Source: Platanthera guangdongensis
Lineage: Eukaryota > Streptophyta > Magnoliopsida > Asparagales > Orchidaceae
Assembly (NCBI GenBank): GCA_039583875.1
Contig: CM077157.1
Span: forward strand, 74,338,346 to 74,402,345
Reading direction: 5' to 3'
Length of the DNA stretch: 64,000 nt
The notes beneath the pieces were generated by a model, which was not told the origin of the DNA, ran no database searches, and saw only the letters and a list, made by a program, of their open reading frames with translations. Both the position numbers and the translations under genes were made by a program. Positions 35,158 to 46,289 of the stretch are shown in pieces; the stretch's first letter is position 1, and each line of letters begins with the position of its first letter.

Positions 35158-35984
35158 CGCTATCCCTTGGTCGGGTGGTCAACAAATGAAAGAGAGCTTC
35201 ACAAGCAATCAATTACTAGCACTACTGATGGTTTAAGTGAGTAAAAAGGGGCATGATATGGAGATATCGATTAAAGGAGCAAACACCATGTTTGACCCAC
35301 CGTGGCGAATGCCTTCCTTGCAATGAGTCTCTTGATTAATTGTAAAGGTATTACAAGAGAGTATGAGCGAGTACAAGTGAGGAAGAAGAAAGAAGACTTA
35401 ACTGGACATAGTGCCCCACTAGCAAACAGGCATGTTTTCGGCTAAGTACGCATGTCCCATCCAGGAGACCTTGGACCCTATTTATACAGGAGGGTATACT
35501 GCTCGGACAATTCACGAATCGACTGACTTTTAAAGCCTCAATAACTACGACATTAAATGTGCAGTCGTCTAAGGTGCACGAAGAGTTGGGCGACGAAGGT
35601 TGAGAGAAGAGATCACACGAAACCTTGCGGTTCTACCAAGGTTGATGCCAAAGAGATCTGTCCGTGCAGGCTCTAGGAGAAATGCCCGCCATAATATCTG
35701 GGTTGGATCCATCGAGCAGCTCTAGGAGAGACTGCCCACAAAATGCATATGTCGGGGTTTCCCAAAGAGTGACTTCACCGAACAATGTCTCGCCCACGCC
35801 ACAGCCAGAGCATGTCTACGAATATTCAGATTTCCCACCCGAAGACCTCGCAAACTCTAGGAATGGTTGTCTAGTAAGTTATCCCGGCTTGTCTGATGCT
35901 CGCCCCAGCTACCGCGCAGGCTCCGGAATAGTAAACTAGTAACCGCAAAGGCTACGATCCACACTTAATGCTACAAAAGTCGTC
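35158..35984. other. Unclassified stretch with a minus-strand TATA
   Basis: No coding sequence is convincing. A perfect TATAAATA on the minus strand is at 35,479-35,486 and one on the plus strand at 35,985-35,992, about 500 bp apart and pointing away from each other. Two similar blocks, gcaggctctaggaga (35,666) and gcagctctaggagagactgcc (35,717), repeat at about 50 bp. It may be a U3-like or divergent promoter region. Confidence 0.4.
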
Positions 35985-35992
35985 TATAAATA
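35985..35992 (+). promoter_or_regulatory. Candidate TATA box of the acidic ORF unit
   Basis: TATAAATA preceded by gtc and followed about 70 bp later by the first ATG (36,058). Context is typical of a plant pol II core promoter. Confidence 0.5.
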
Positions 35993-36057
35993 CCATAAAC
36001 CTCTGCCCAATCGAGCCACTTTTCACAGCCATCATGTTGCTCTTCCCCTGCTCATCA

Positions 36058-37176
36058 TGAGTATGAACCAGGAGCTCCTCGCCAAGATGGGCTGCAATCC
36101 TACCACATGAAAAATATTGATCCCAATAAGCTGAGAAGCCACAAAGATTCCCTGGTAGATCCTCCAAGCAAACACTACTTCCACCTCTGAAAATTTCGCT
36201 GAGAAAATGATTAATCTCATCCCCACCAATTTAGAAATGGTGGCACATATGGACGAACACCCAGACATAAAAAAGGAAAGGCACACAAACCTCTTGTCGA
36301 ACACACGAATTACTGCCCATTCTTCCAGTGCTTCACAAAAATGGATGGATTCCACCTCCCAAAAGCCATCAACTAGTAAGGCGAACACTCCTCCTGATGT
36401 CTTCCCTTTCCCGACGAGCGCAGAAATCGTAGTGAAGAGCATGTAGAAAGCCCCATAGAAGCCGACTATTCAGAGGGACCCAAACCCATTCCAGTTGGTT
36501 TGTCGGAAAAGGAATATTACCAGAAGATAACTTCTTAGAATATTGTTGATTCAGAGGAATTGGATGGGGAGACTGACGAGGATAACGATGACATGGACGT
36601 TTCCGATGCCGAGTTCAATCCAGAGAAGTCGTAGGGGGATTCCAAGGGTAAAGTCATGAAGATGGCTATCACGACTCTAACCACCATGAACACTCCCTTG
36701 AAGAAGGAGAGGAATATGGAGGACTCTCAGGATACGGTCGCACTAGGAAACAAATTTGCTGCATGCACTTGCTGAGAACTTCTTGCAACAATATATATGT
36801 TAGATGATTAATACTTTAGTGCTACATTCTCGGAGAATGCTTTGACGATAGCGGCCCATCATGAAGGACTCGAGGAAGCATGCATGCACATAGCCCACCT
36901 GGAGGGGTTTGAAGCGTTGAACAAGACGCCGTATTGGGTGTCGTGACTACCCTACGAGCAAAAGCTCTTCCAAAGATGAAGGGTTCAACCCCAATAGAGG
37001 ACGCCGTGCAGAAGTACGTGTGGAAGGCCAATAAGGAAATCCACGCCATACACGTGCTAGTTGACACGTTAAACAAACATCATGAGGGTGTGTCTAAAAT
37101 GCTCGTAGTGATAACTGATAACTTGGCGTTCATGGGTATGGGGCGGGCGTCAGCTGAGCATGTCTTCAAGGATTAA
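36058..37176 (+). pseudogene. Unrecognised degenerate ORF with acidic centre
   Basis: I do not recognise this protein. Plus-strand pieces in order: MINLIPTNLEMVAHMDEHPD (36,207 on, open 79 codons), with a Ser/Thr/Pro-rich stretch. Then come a strongly acidic piece including DSEELDGETDEDNDDMDVSD (about 36,550) and a Lys-rich piece near 36,640-36,710. Then ALTIAAHHEGLEEACMHIAH (about 36,840), and an 80-codon open piece with KMKGSTPIEDAVQKYVWKAN (36,934-37,176). Stops and two or three frame changes separate them. The layout (disordered, acidic, then a predicted helical C-terminus) would fit a gag-like or structural protein of a repeat, but that is a guess. Its own TATA lies upstream and an AT-rich tail downstream. 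Confidence 0.35.
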
Positions 37177-37375
37177 GATCAATTTGGTTTTATTTTGTAA
37201 TAATTATTCAAGTGCAGAGTGTATTTGTTTGGACACTAATTGTAACACACTTAATGTGTTCGCCAAACTTTTATGTGTGTGTAAAATGTTTTTCTATTTT
37301 TATTTAACTTATCATCAATTTGATGGCTACCAACGTATATCTATAATATCCCCATTCCTACTGAATCGATAGTGT

Positions 37376-40300
37376 GTGTTAGGGCATGACATGTGGAGGG
37401 TCATGTGAGTTAGGGCAAAGAGGTGATCCTAGGACTCATTGAGTTGAGTTGAAGTGAACTCACATAAATCTCATAAGAGAGCACAAGTCAACCTAAGTCA
37501 AATTTCCCCCAAATTGAAATAACAAGAACAAATTGACATCACAACTATTTCCCTAACGCTAAGGGTGACCCAATTGATAATAAGTCCTACGAATTGATCA
37601 ACTCAATTAGTCAATTTTACCAAAGTCAACTTAGATCAATTTCGACCCATTCAACACCGCATGGCTCAATTGACCCCCAATACTTGAAACTAACCTTACC
37701 CGAGCCCTCCTAAACACTAAGGGAGGTCATTAAGTCAATGATCATACATTGGTTCCACCCAATTTCAGGGAATTGACCAAAATCTACTCTTGGTCATCAA
37801 AGCCCAATTCAACCTAATCAAGGTCTAATTGGTCTTCAATAGGTCAAATTGACCTCACCCATACCCTTCTAACATTATTAGGGACCTAATGGATCGAAAG
37901 CCCCATGAATGGGTCAAACAATTCATCAAATTTGAATAAAGTCAACTGTAGGTCAAATTAGGCCTAAAAGGGAAAAATATGGAAATTTGATTAATTTTTT
38001 TGGGCTAAGGCCAACATAGGAAGCCCACCTTATATTGCTTGATCATATTTACCACCCATGCTATCAATTTCTAGAGTTGGTGACATGGCATGGTGGATTT
38101 AAGGTTTTCCTCAATTATTAGGAGGAATTCAATGAGGGCAATCATGGATAGAATGTCAATATCATCCAATTCCTGTTCCAAATGTACTCATTCATCTCCT
38201 AATTGAGTTCTAGGACGTTTTCCAGCCTTTCGCACGTTAATTGATGGAGAATTCAAGGAGTTTCACCATTGGCCGTAATTTCCTCTAATGACATTTCACC
38301 ATTAGGCCACCCCACCTCAAATTGACCCTTTCATCACCTTCAGAAGGAGAAGAGGGGTTGAAATAAACTGCTACTTTTCTACATTTGGTGATGAATCAAG
38401 GGACTGGGCAAGCTCGACGGAGGAAGAAAATTTCATGACCAAACGTCGCCACACCCGTCGCTGTGGCCCGATCGAGGTGCATTTCCTCCCCACTCTCTAT
38501 GTGCTAGTATCTTAGATCTTTAGTTGATGAGAATCTAGCCTCAATTGAGGTTTTGATTTCAAAATTTCATGCTTGAACTGGAGAACGAGGGCATGCAAAA
38601 AACTTAGATTTCGGACACCAATTGTTTTAAAAATGAATCATACATTTATCTCTACTCATGAGCATGCTAATGGCCTTTATTTCATGTAAAATGATGGTCC
38701 CTAGAGGGAAAAATGAAGGTTTATAGTTTTGGACATCCTAGCCATCAGCTTGAGGAAGAAGATTAACATTTTTCGTTAGATCTGCTTCCAGATTCTTGCA
38801 GAATCTGCTATCTAGAGCCCAAAGAAATAATAACATAAATATTTAAATCTATCACATGTATACAATAGTTTTAAACTGAAATTAAGGCTCCTTATAGGCT
38901 ATTTATGGAAAGTGTCCAGTGTTAACATTTGTAGATCTTAGTGTTTACTTTCCACAGAAACATACATCATCTCATTTGGAGCCCTACAACCCCCAAAAAG
39001 CACATTTTTTCTGAGCAGTGCCCTAAGGCATGTACAGTCACCAAAATGTTAATTTATTTCGCATGGTTTATTGTACGGGCCTAATATTTTGACAATGCAT
39101 GTATATAGCCTAGACATAGCCCCTGTCAAAAAAGCAGAATTTTTTGGCAATATGTTTAATAGTCTAAACCTTAAATATTATTTATCATGTACCTAAATTT
39201 AAGTGCCTAGATCAAGACAAACTTACCCAAATCTTGGGTGTCGTGTAGATTAGGGTATCATAAGGCTCTGGTAAAAATTTCAGACCATTTGGAGTTGTGC
39301 ATGAGTGTGTATTCTACTTGCATGAAGATATAGTTTATGTAATTAGTGTGCATATAGCAAAAAAGTGAATTTTGTGAATTTTTCACAAATGGCTTAATCA
39401 AAGTCTATGATATTTTGGACATGCACTTACTTAGATGAAATGTATCCTCTCTGATGAAATTAGGATTTTTGAACTTAAAAATACTAGGAATTTAATTAAT
39501 TGTATTTATGTCACATAAATAAATTAATGAATTAAAAGTGATCAAATGACTTAGAAAAATGATAATATTTTTTCATGTGACATATTAGGTCATATTACAT
39601 CTCAGGTTATTTTACTTGAATTTTTAAAAGTATTTTACCTTGAGAAATATGAGTTGTTTCATTTGTCAAACTTATGTATGTTTGAATTATTTATGGTCTA
39701 ATCATCTTCAAAAATTCTAATTCTCAGGATATATAATTTTTGTAGTGTCGTGAACCTCTGATAATATTTCTGGAATTATTGCATGACTATTTTTCGTACT
39801 CCCTTTAAATGTATCTTAGTGGGATTAATTTTCATATATTCCAATTATGGATTAAATATTTTTTGAAAATTCTTGAAACTCTGTCCAACATTATATGTTA
39901 TCATCATGTACTTCTGAAAATTAATTTGAAGTAGTTAGACATTTGAAATTAGTACTTCATTTTCAAAATGTCTTGTAACATATATTTAGAGAATTTTATT
40001 TACGGTCAAATTAATTAGAAAAATTATGAATCTCTGTCCATACTATTTTTATGTCATTTCATACCCATGGTAATAATTTCAGAGCAATTGGCCAAAGGAT
40101 TGGAAAGTTATATCTCAAGATTATAACTAGTTCACATTATGTGTTAGTCTATGTTTAACAAAATATTGATGTAGCAAATAGACCATCAAGATCATATGGG
40201 ACAGTGAATGAAATATGAAACATAGTAGTAGTAAATTATTTATATCAGCTCCTAAAGGTTGTAGAATTTTTGGAGTGTCTTAGACCTTAGTTGAAGTCCA

Positions 40301-41892
40301 AGGTTAAGTCACCAAGTGGTGTTGAGTGTTAGTGTTCATGGACACTAAGAGTAGTTAAGCCTGGGGTACAATAATAGATCGACTCTCCCCTACCGGATTT
40401 ATAAATCTATTTTAGAATAATTAAGTGAAACATTGAGAGAGGTTATAAATGAAGGTTGTCAATAATAATAGTATATATCGTGAGAAAGGGAAATTTGGGC
40501 TTCAGTCCATCGTATTTCCTAGTACCACTGCGAGCCTTTCCTCGGGTAGACCTTGGGAAGTTCAAGACTCACCCTAAATCACTAAGTATAACTAATCCTT
40601 AAGCAAGAGAAAAAATAACAGGAAAACATCAGAATCGGCGGACATCATCACATAGGATGATGAGTTTTGATAAGGATCGGTTGCTCCCAGGAGTAGGAGG
40701 CTTGGTCATGAAGAGGTATGGAGACACTAGAATGTGTTGGACTTGATAGTCCTTTGAGTTGAACACTCAGGAGTTTGAGATTATACAATTGCTTGTGCAT
40801 ATAGTGTGGCGGGTTTTTAGTACTATCTCAGTCGTCCAACCGACATGAGTACGTTGACCTGGCATGTCGCTGTGGCCAAGCTGGCCTGCTTATCCTGGTG
40901 TCTTACGACGTTTCCTAGAATCCCATCATTTATGCCAAAAGACTGTGATAACCCCAACAATAGTATGCAGAGACTCTAAAGTGCACTTGGGACATGTATA
41001 GAGGCATATGAGAGGTTTAGGCTTGGTAGTGTGTATTTCCTCCTAGTTGTGAAGACGCTCGCTCCACTTCCACTGTGAGCCACAATGGTTGGTACCATAG
41101 AGGTTAGCTGCCTCCAAAAAGTGGGATCTAAAGGTTTGTGTGCATGTTTTTGTGCGTGTGTATTGTACTTGTATGAAGTATAGCATTGTCATTGTATTGC
41201 ATAACATAACATTCATTTCTCGTAGATCCTCATCATTTAAATTTATATGAGCACTTTTATATGATGAGTTACTTATTGGAAATCTTAACATATAAATTTG
41301 TATGAGCATTCATATAAGTTAAGGTATGCTTCCGTGTTGTTAGTGTAGTTGCTCTTTACTTCTGTATATACTTGCTGAACTTTATTTATTTGTCATTTAT
41401 TACTGATATACCTCTATAGATTTGCTATCATAATTGATCTGATATATTGTATACCTTCACATATATTCTTGCTAGTTAGTCCCATTGTCACCTACTAGTA
41501 CTATTACTGCTACTATTGTAACTTCTCCTTCCATCCTTCCATCTTATGGCTAGGAGTCATCGGGGTGAGTGGATGCCAAAGCGCCTTAGTATTTTTAACT
41601 AATTGTTGGTGATCGTAATATTTTAGGAACACCAGGTGATGGGGTAGTAGCAAGACACTTCGATGGACTGACTTCCTCGGACGACAAGGCTTGAGGAGCT
41701 AATACGGCGTATTTCTACTCTACCGCATGTTGTTGTTAGTGTTGATAATGACTTAAATTCCACAGTTCATTGAGTGAGAGAGAGTTTTGATGTACACGAC
41801 ATAATCCCTTATTGACTTTATGGTGTACTCTGGCATAAGCCCTTCTCTTCTCGACTATTTTATCTCATTGTGGACATTTTTTTCCATATAGT
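37376..41892 (+). repeat. Long LTR of the double-hairpin family (plus, about 4.5 kb)
   Basis: Opposite-orientation relative of 27,931-32,945. The first part has many gtcaa/ttgacc repeats, the middle is AT-rich, and 40,480-41,700 holds the conserved transcribed segment with both hairpins. The right end is missing because a copia LTR begins at about 41,893. No gene is seen in these 4.5 kb. Confidence 0.6.
41229..41323 (+). other. Two adjacent hairpins, copy B
   Basis: Hairpin 1 (41,229-41,268): arms CTCATCATTTAAA / TTTATATGATGAG, 12 of 13 pairs, loop TTTATATGAGCACT. Hairpin 2 (41,284-41,323): arms CTTAACATATAAA / CATATAAGTTAAG, 10 of 13 pairs, loop TTTGTATGAGCATT. Confidence 0.75.
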
Positions 41893-42860
41893 GTGATGAA
41901 AGGATCTAGAGTCAACCTATATCAGCTAGAGGGGGATGAATATGTGATGTCTATATCTTTTCATGGAATAAAAAATACTTGAAAAATTAAGTACACAAAA
42001 CACTGAGATCTATAATGGTTCCCTGAGTTGGGTACGTCCACTTTCCCACCTCGCCTATCTACCACAATGGGCTAGATTCATCTAGTTCACCTTTCTCAGA
42101 TTTAAACACATCTTACACCTCGGACATGCAACTCCTACAACTCGGATACGACACTCCTAACACTAGGAGAACAACCTCTCCTACAACTCGATCCACATAC
42201 AGATTTACGACTTGATCCACAAACAGATCTGCCAATTGATCCACAAACAGATCTACAACTCAAAGATAAGAACCTCCTACAAATGTAAAAGAATATTACA
42301 CAATCTTTAAAAGATCTGGAGTTTTCTATCCATCCTTATTCGAAAAAATGTTCTTGAATAGTCTTAGAGAACACGACGACTCGGAACTTGGAGGACTTTG
42401 AAGACTTGGATCTTGATCCTTGAATCGACTAGATCTGTAGGAAAAGAGACCTTCAGAACACTCGAATCCATTCTAATCAGAAAAATGAAGATTTAATCTT
42501 TCTTTGCTGCATTGGTCGGCCGATCGGACTTCGCATACTGTACGGGAAGCCGACGATGTGCGCTTTTAGAATCTTTCTCAGTTTGAAAATTAGAGCAATT
42601 AACAAGATTAGGAAGATTGAAAATCCACCCCAAGTATTTATAGGCAACATCAATAACAACGGATATAAAAGACATTCTGAAATTAGACATGGCGGAATTT
42701 ACTATACATGTCCGTCGTCAACCTGAGTCGCAAACAAAAATCAAGCTGAAAAATAACCCAAGTTTTTTCGTCGAGTATCATCGAGTATATTTGAGTATAA
42801 TCGCTAATTAAGTAGTGATTTACGATGTAATTGACTTGGAGAAATTCAAAAAGCTTGACT
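41893..42860 (-). repeat. Copia-type LTR fragment (minus)
   Basis: It starts tgatgaaaggatctagag with the 'agctagagggggatgaat' end signature. TATAAATA is on the minus strand at 42,635-42,642, and the remains of a TTCGTCGAGTATCATCGAGTA array are at 42,763-42,810. Bases 42,425-42,860 are the inverse of 6100-6540. No PBS is next to it, so the element is truncated on both sides. Confidence 0.7.
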
Positions 42861-43345
42861 AATCATGCACCATAGCTTCGAGAGTAGCTTGGGGCAAGTT
42901 CTTAGCCACCAAAAAAGATAATCCTTCCTCCCGACTCGAGCAATATGAGGCTAGTGGCGGTTACACACATTCATACACTACCAGTCGATTGCTCCAAATT
43001 CCACAGTTTTGAGTAATACAAACATTATTTACAAATGCAGAAAAGCATAATTCTACGAGCATAAAGAAAATTGAATCTATTCTATTTCTATACATCATGA
43101 GTCCTCGATTAGGAGCACTGCATGAGTTTCACACTACCCTATCCATAAATCCTATGCCAGCACCACTATCTTAAAGTTAGCACAAAAGAAATAAATTAAA
43201 CTTGGGTCTAGCACGTGCTTAAGTGCGCGATCATGCGGTGTGGGTGCACAACACTGTCATTGTAAAACTGAAAATGAAGATACTCTTATGGCATGCAAGT
43301 GAATGTGCACAGGTGACTCGCGAAACTCTCCCCCACCAGACTTAA
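42861..43345 (-). repeat. Probable 3' LTR start and PPT of the Athila-like derivative
   Basis: The minus strand reads AAGTCTGGTGGGGGAGAG at 43,328-43,345, the kind of purine tract that precedes the 3' LTR in Athila/Tat elements. Beyond it the 'gtgcacaac-ctgtca' stretch faintly resembles the outer part of the LTR at 46.3-47.95 kb. The fragment is cut off by the copia LTR. Confidence 0.4.
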
Positions 43346-43952
43346 ACTAAACAATATATCCATGATTTGCCATAAAATTACAGAAATGAAAGTTGAGTAA
43401 AGAAGTTATCCATGCTCAGCTAATGAGCATACCAGAAGATTGGCGTTAAACTTCAGCAAACAGTCCACGACATAAACAAATTCCACCTGCAAAATAGGAT
43501 ATCTCCAACCAAAAAAACCTATACATAATTAAGCAAAACAACTAAATTACACAAATTTAAAGCAAGTAACAGCATTGGGTCATCTACCATAAGCCCTTTT
43601 CTTTACCGTCCTTAAGGTGGACCAAATACCTGTGTTAGCAGTTATATAAATATTGTTTAAAAGTAAGAGTTCAGAAAGCATGAAAAAGGGTCCAATGTTA
43701 CACACAGCGTGAAGATAAATAAAACAAGAAACTCAAAGAAAGGGGGGCCCAAAGATCCTACACTCTTCAGCCAAATGCTGACTTGTGATAGATCCGCCCA
43801 GTCACGCGAGATGAGTGCGACGTGAAGGATTTATGGCCCAGGGAAGACGAGTCTCCCCTAACACTATCCTCGTACTTCTCGCATCGGCGGGAAAAATCAG
43901 AAGCTTTGCATATAAGAAGTTATTTCCTTTTCAGATTAACAGATGGGGATCG
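43346..43952 (-). other. Non-coding internal tail of the Athila-like derivative
   Basis: About 600 bp with no credible ORF between the gag-pro remnant and the PPT. RT, RNase H and integrase, which should be here, are absent. Confidence 0.5.
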
Positions 43953-46187
43953 CTAGGGTGGTATATCCACCACAACTAAATCAGCAACAGGCCTAGATTT
44001 CGCATTGGGGGGCATCCTTTCCTCACCCACGGCGGGTGATAGATCAGTCCAAGTCACCTGTTTAACAGTTTTACAGCATTCGTTACGCTTAATAAAAGTT
44101 TTTAAATCTGTTTCCTGCACTCTCCCATTAGACATGCACAACCCTCATTCTTTTTCTTCATCAACTTATTTCACGTCAAAAAAATCCTCTTTCGCTCCTC
44201 CATCCGCAATCTTCAGTACACCTTTTACTTGCACAGCCCGGTCTTGCTTATTCAGCACCACATTTGTCTCATCAGCTCTAGATAATTCATGAGATAATAA
44301 AACTTTTAACTCCAGCAGTTTTTTAGATTAACTCGGGATTAGAGTGGGAAGTGACGGTGATAGCGACAAATCAGACTTGGAAGCAAAAGTGATGCCGCAT
44401 GCGTTAAAGCATAGTGTTGCTTCACTGGCTTTCAGGAATGGAACCCCAAGAATAGGCTTTGAATCATTTCCTGTGGGTCCCAAAACCTAGAAGTCGGTAA
44501 AAACCACAGCGTCGTTAAGCTTCACTTGCACTTCTTTAATCACCCCATCAGTTTTAACCACTGACCCATCAGCTAGCACAAGCGATTTTTGGATATTTGT
44601 TTCGACATTTAAATTAAGCTTCTCAACATCTTGCAGTGCAAGAATGTTGCACGATGAACCTGAACCGCAAAGAGCTACTGTCTTAATTTCATTAATCTCA
44701 CACTTGACAGCCACTTCATTAATACTGCACTCCTCTGCCTCCCCAACACTCTTCCCTTGCTCACGAGGATTCTTTTCTGTGTCGCTTGGGAGCACACTGA
44801 GAGTACGATCAGAGAACACATGGGCCAGTTGGCCCTGCTGTGTCTCTAAGTTCCTCATAGAAGCAGTTTTAGTGGCCATGTTAGATTGGGCAATCTCAAC
44901 AAGCTTTTCCATCATTTCTTATAGGGCACTCCTACGTGTGCATTGCCCGATCTGATTATTACCCGGCTGTGGCGGTCGCGGTTGGCTATTGGAGGCTTGA
45001 GCATCAAATTGATGATGGCCTCCCTGCCATCTTTGACCTGGGGCATTTTGATTCCACTTGAAATTCGGATGATTTCTCGCATTTGGGTTATAAGCATTAT
45101 TATAGGGAGCAGCACGGTTTTGACTGTTTATAAAATTAGCACTTTCATCAAAGGTTATACCTGCCGGTTCTGCAAATGACTCTTTAGTTGGGCATTCAAA
45201 AGCGTGGTGGCCAGGATTTCCACATCCTTGGCATGATATGCTCCCATCCGGAGCCGGAGGAGTAGTCGATCTGGTCAGCATCCTTATTCCATCCATCATA
45301 GGGTGGCTTGCTTCGGCTTGCTGCATCACCGCATTAACATCAAACAGATTTTTCGCCCCCCTAGGGGCATTTCTTCACGCAGTCTAGTATGTGCTATGGA
45401 ACGCCGTGTCTCGAAGAAGCCGCAAAGCCTCTTCAGGAGAAAGGTTCATAATTATGCCACCGGCGGCTACGTCGATCATAGCCCAGTAGTTCGGCTCGAC
45501 ACAAAAATAGAATATTTCTACAAGATTCCACGGCTCGCAGCTGTGTTGGGGACAACGACACTACATGATAGTGAAACGCATCCATGCCTCAGACATTGTC
45601 TCTTGGTCCAGCTGCTGTAACGTAGCAATTTCCCTTCGGGCATTCACAATTTTGTCCACTGGGTTGAACTTCGCCAAAAACTTAGAGGACAGAGCCTCCC
45701 ATGTGGTAGCGGTCCCAGGGGCAATTGTGTGAAGCCAGGTCTTAGCCCTGTCCCTCAGCGAAAATGAGAATAGCTTCAGCTTAACTACCTCATCAGAAAT
45801 TCCAACGTATCGGAAGGTGCCGTAAATTTCTGAGAACTCCGCCAGATCGAGATGCGGGTCCTCACTCGGCAAACCAGAATACTGAGTATTATTTCTGATC
45901 ATATTTAGAATCGCAGGCTTTATCTCAAAATGGTTGTTGGCAATAGCTGGTTCGAAGCCAGGATAAACACTTCTCGTAGTCGGGGTAGTGAAATCGCGCA
46001 TCGTCCTAACGTGAAATTGGGCCACCTCCTGACCCTCAAAAACTCTATCACCTTGGCCTTTTCGTAATTGGCCCAAGTCTTCAATTCTACCTTCAGCAGC
46101 AGCAGCACGCACGCGAGCTCTCCTCGCTCGTACCGTCTCATGATCAGCTCCCAAATTTTCACCCCTATTACCAGTGTTAGAATTTGT
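43953..46187 (-). pseudogene. Athila-like gag-protease, no pol
   Basis: Minus-strand pieces in order: an Arg/Ala-rich start, then RTMRDFTTPTTRSVYPGFEP and FEIKPAILNMIRNN, EDPHLDLAEFSEIYGTFRY, KLKLFSFSLRDRAKTWLHTI, ATTWEALSSKFLAKFNPVDK (gag, 46,100-45,600). Then a knuckle CQGCGNPGHHAFEC and an Asn/Pro-rich YNNAYNPNARNHPNFKWN (45,220-45,060). MRNLETQQGQLAHVFSDR and LPSDTEKNPREQGKS follow (about 44,850), then a protease-like stretch ALCGSGSSCNILALQDVEKL and PILGVPFLKASEATL (44,690-44,400), where the catalytic DxG appears as GSG. Wording is that of Athila-type Gag-Pro. Frameshifts lie at about 45,560 and 44,918 and several stops follow. No RT or integrase exists before the PPT, so this is a deletion derivative or a gag-only family. 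Confidence 0.8.
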
Positions 46188-46265
46188 CATACAACAAGAA
46201 AAATCTATCAAATAGTCAAACAGTTGCAAATTTTTCCACAAGAAAAATGCACACAATGGTTGCAC

Positions 46266-46283
46266 TCCCCGACAACGGCGCCA
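46266..46283 (-). promoter_or_regulatory. Primer-binding site, tRNA-Asp type
   Basis: The minus strand reads TGGCGCCGTTGTCGGGGA, one base from the common Athila-type site TGGCGCCGTTGCCGGGGA. It lies between the LTR end (about 46,290) and the gag start (about 46,187). Confidence 0.9.
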
Positions 46284-46289
46284 AAAACT

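Noticed and set aside
34735..35189. Arg/His/Val-rich ORFs on both strands
   Set aside because: They translate the palindromic ACACGGCCGTGT array, which is open by chance on both strands.
35664..35939. 91-codon ORF upstream of the plus TATA at 35,985
   Set aside because: It precedes the promoter candidate, has low-complexity composition and no recognisable match; more likely part of a repeat U3.
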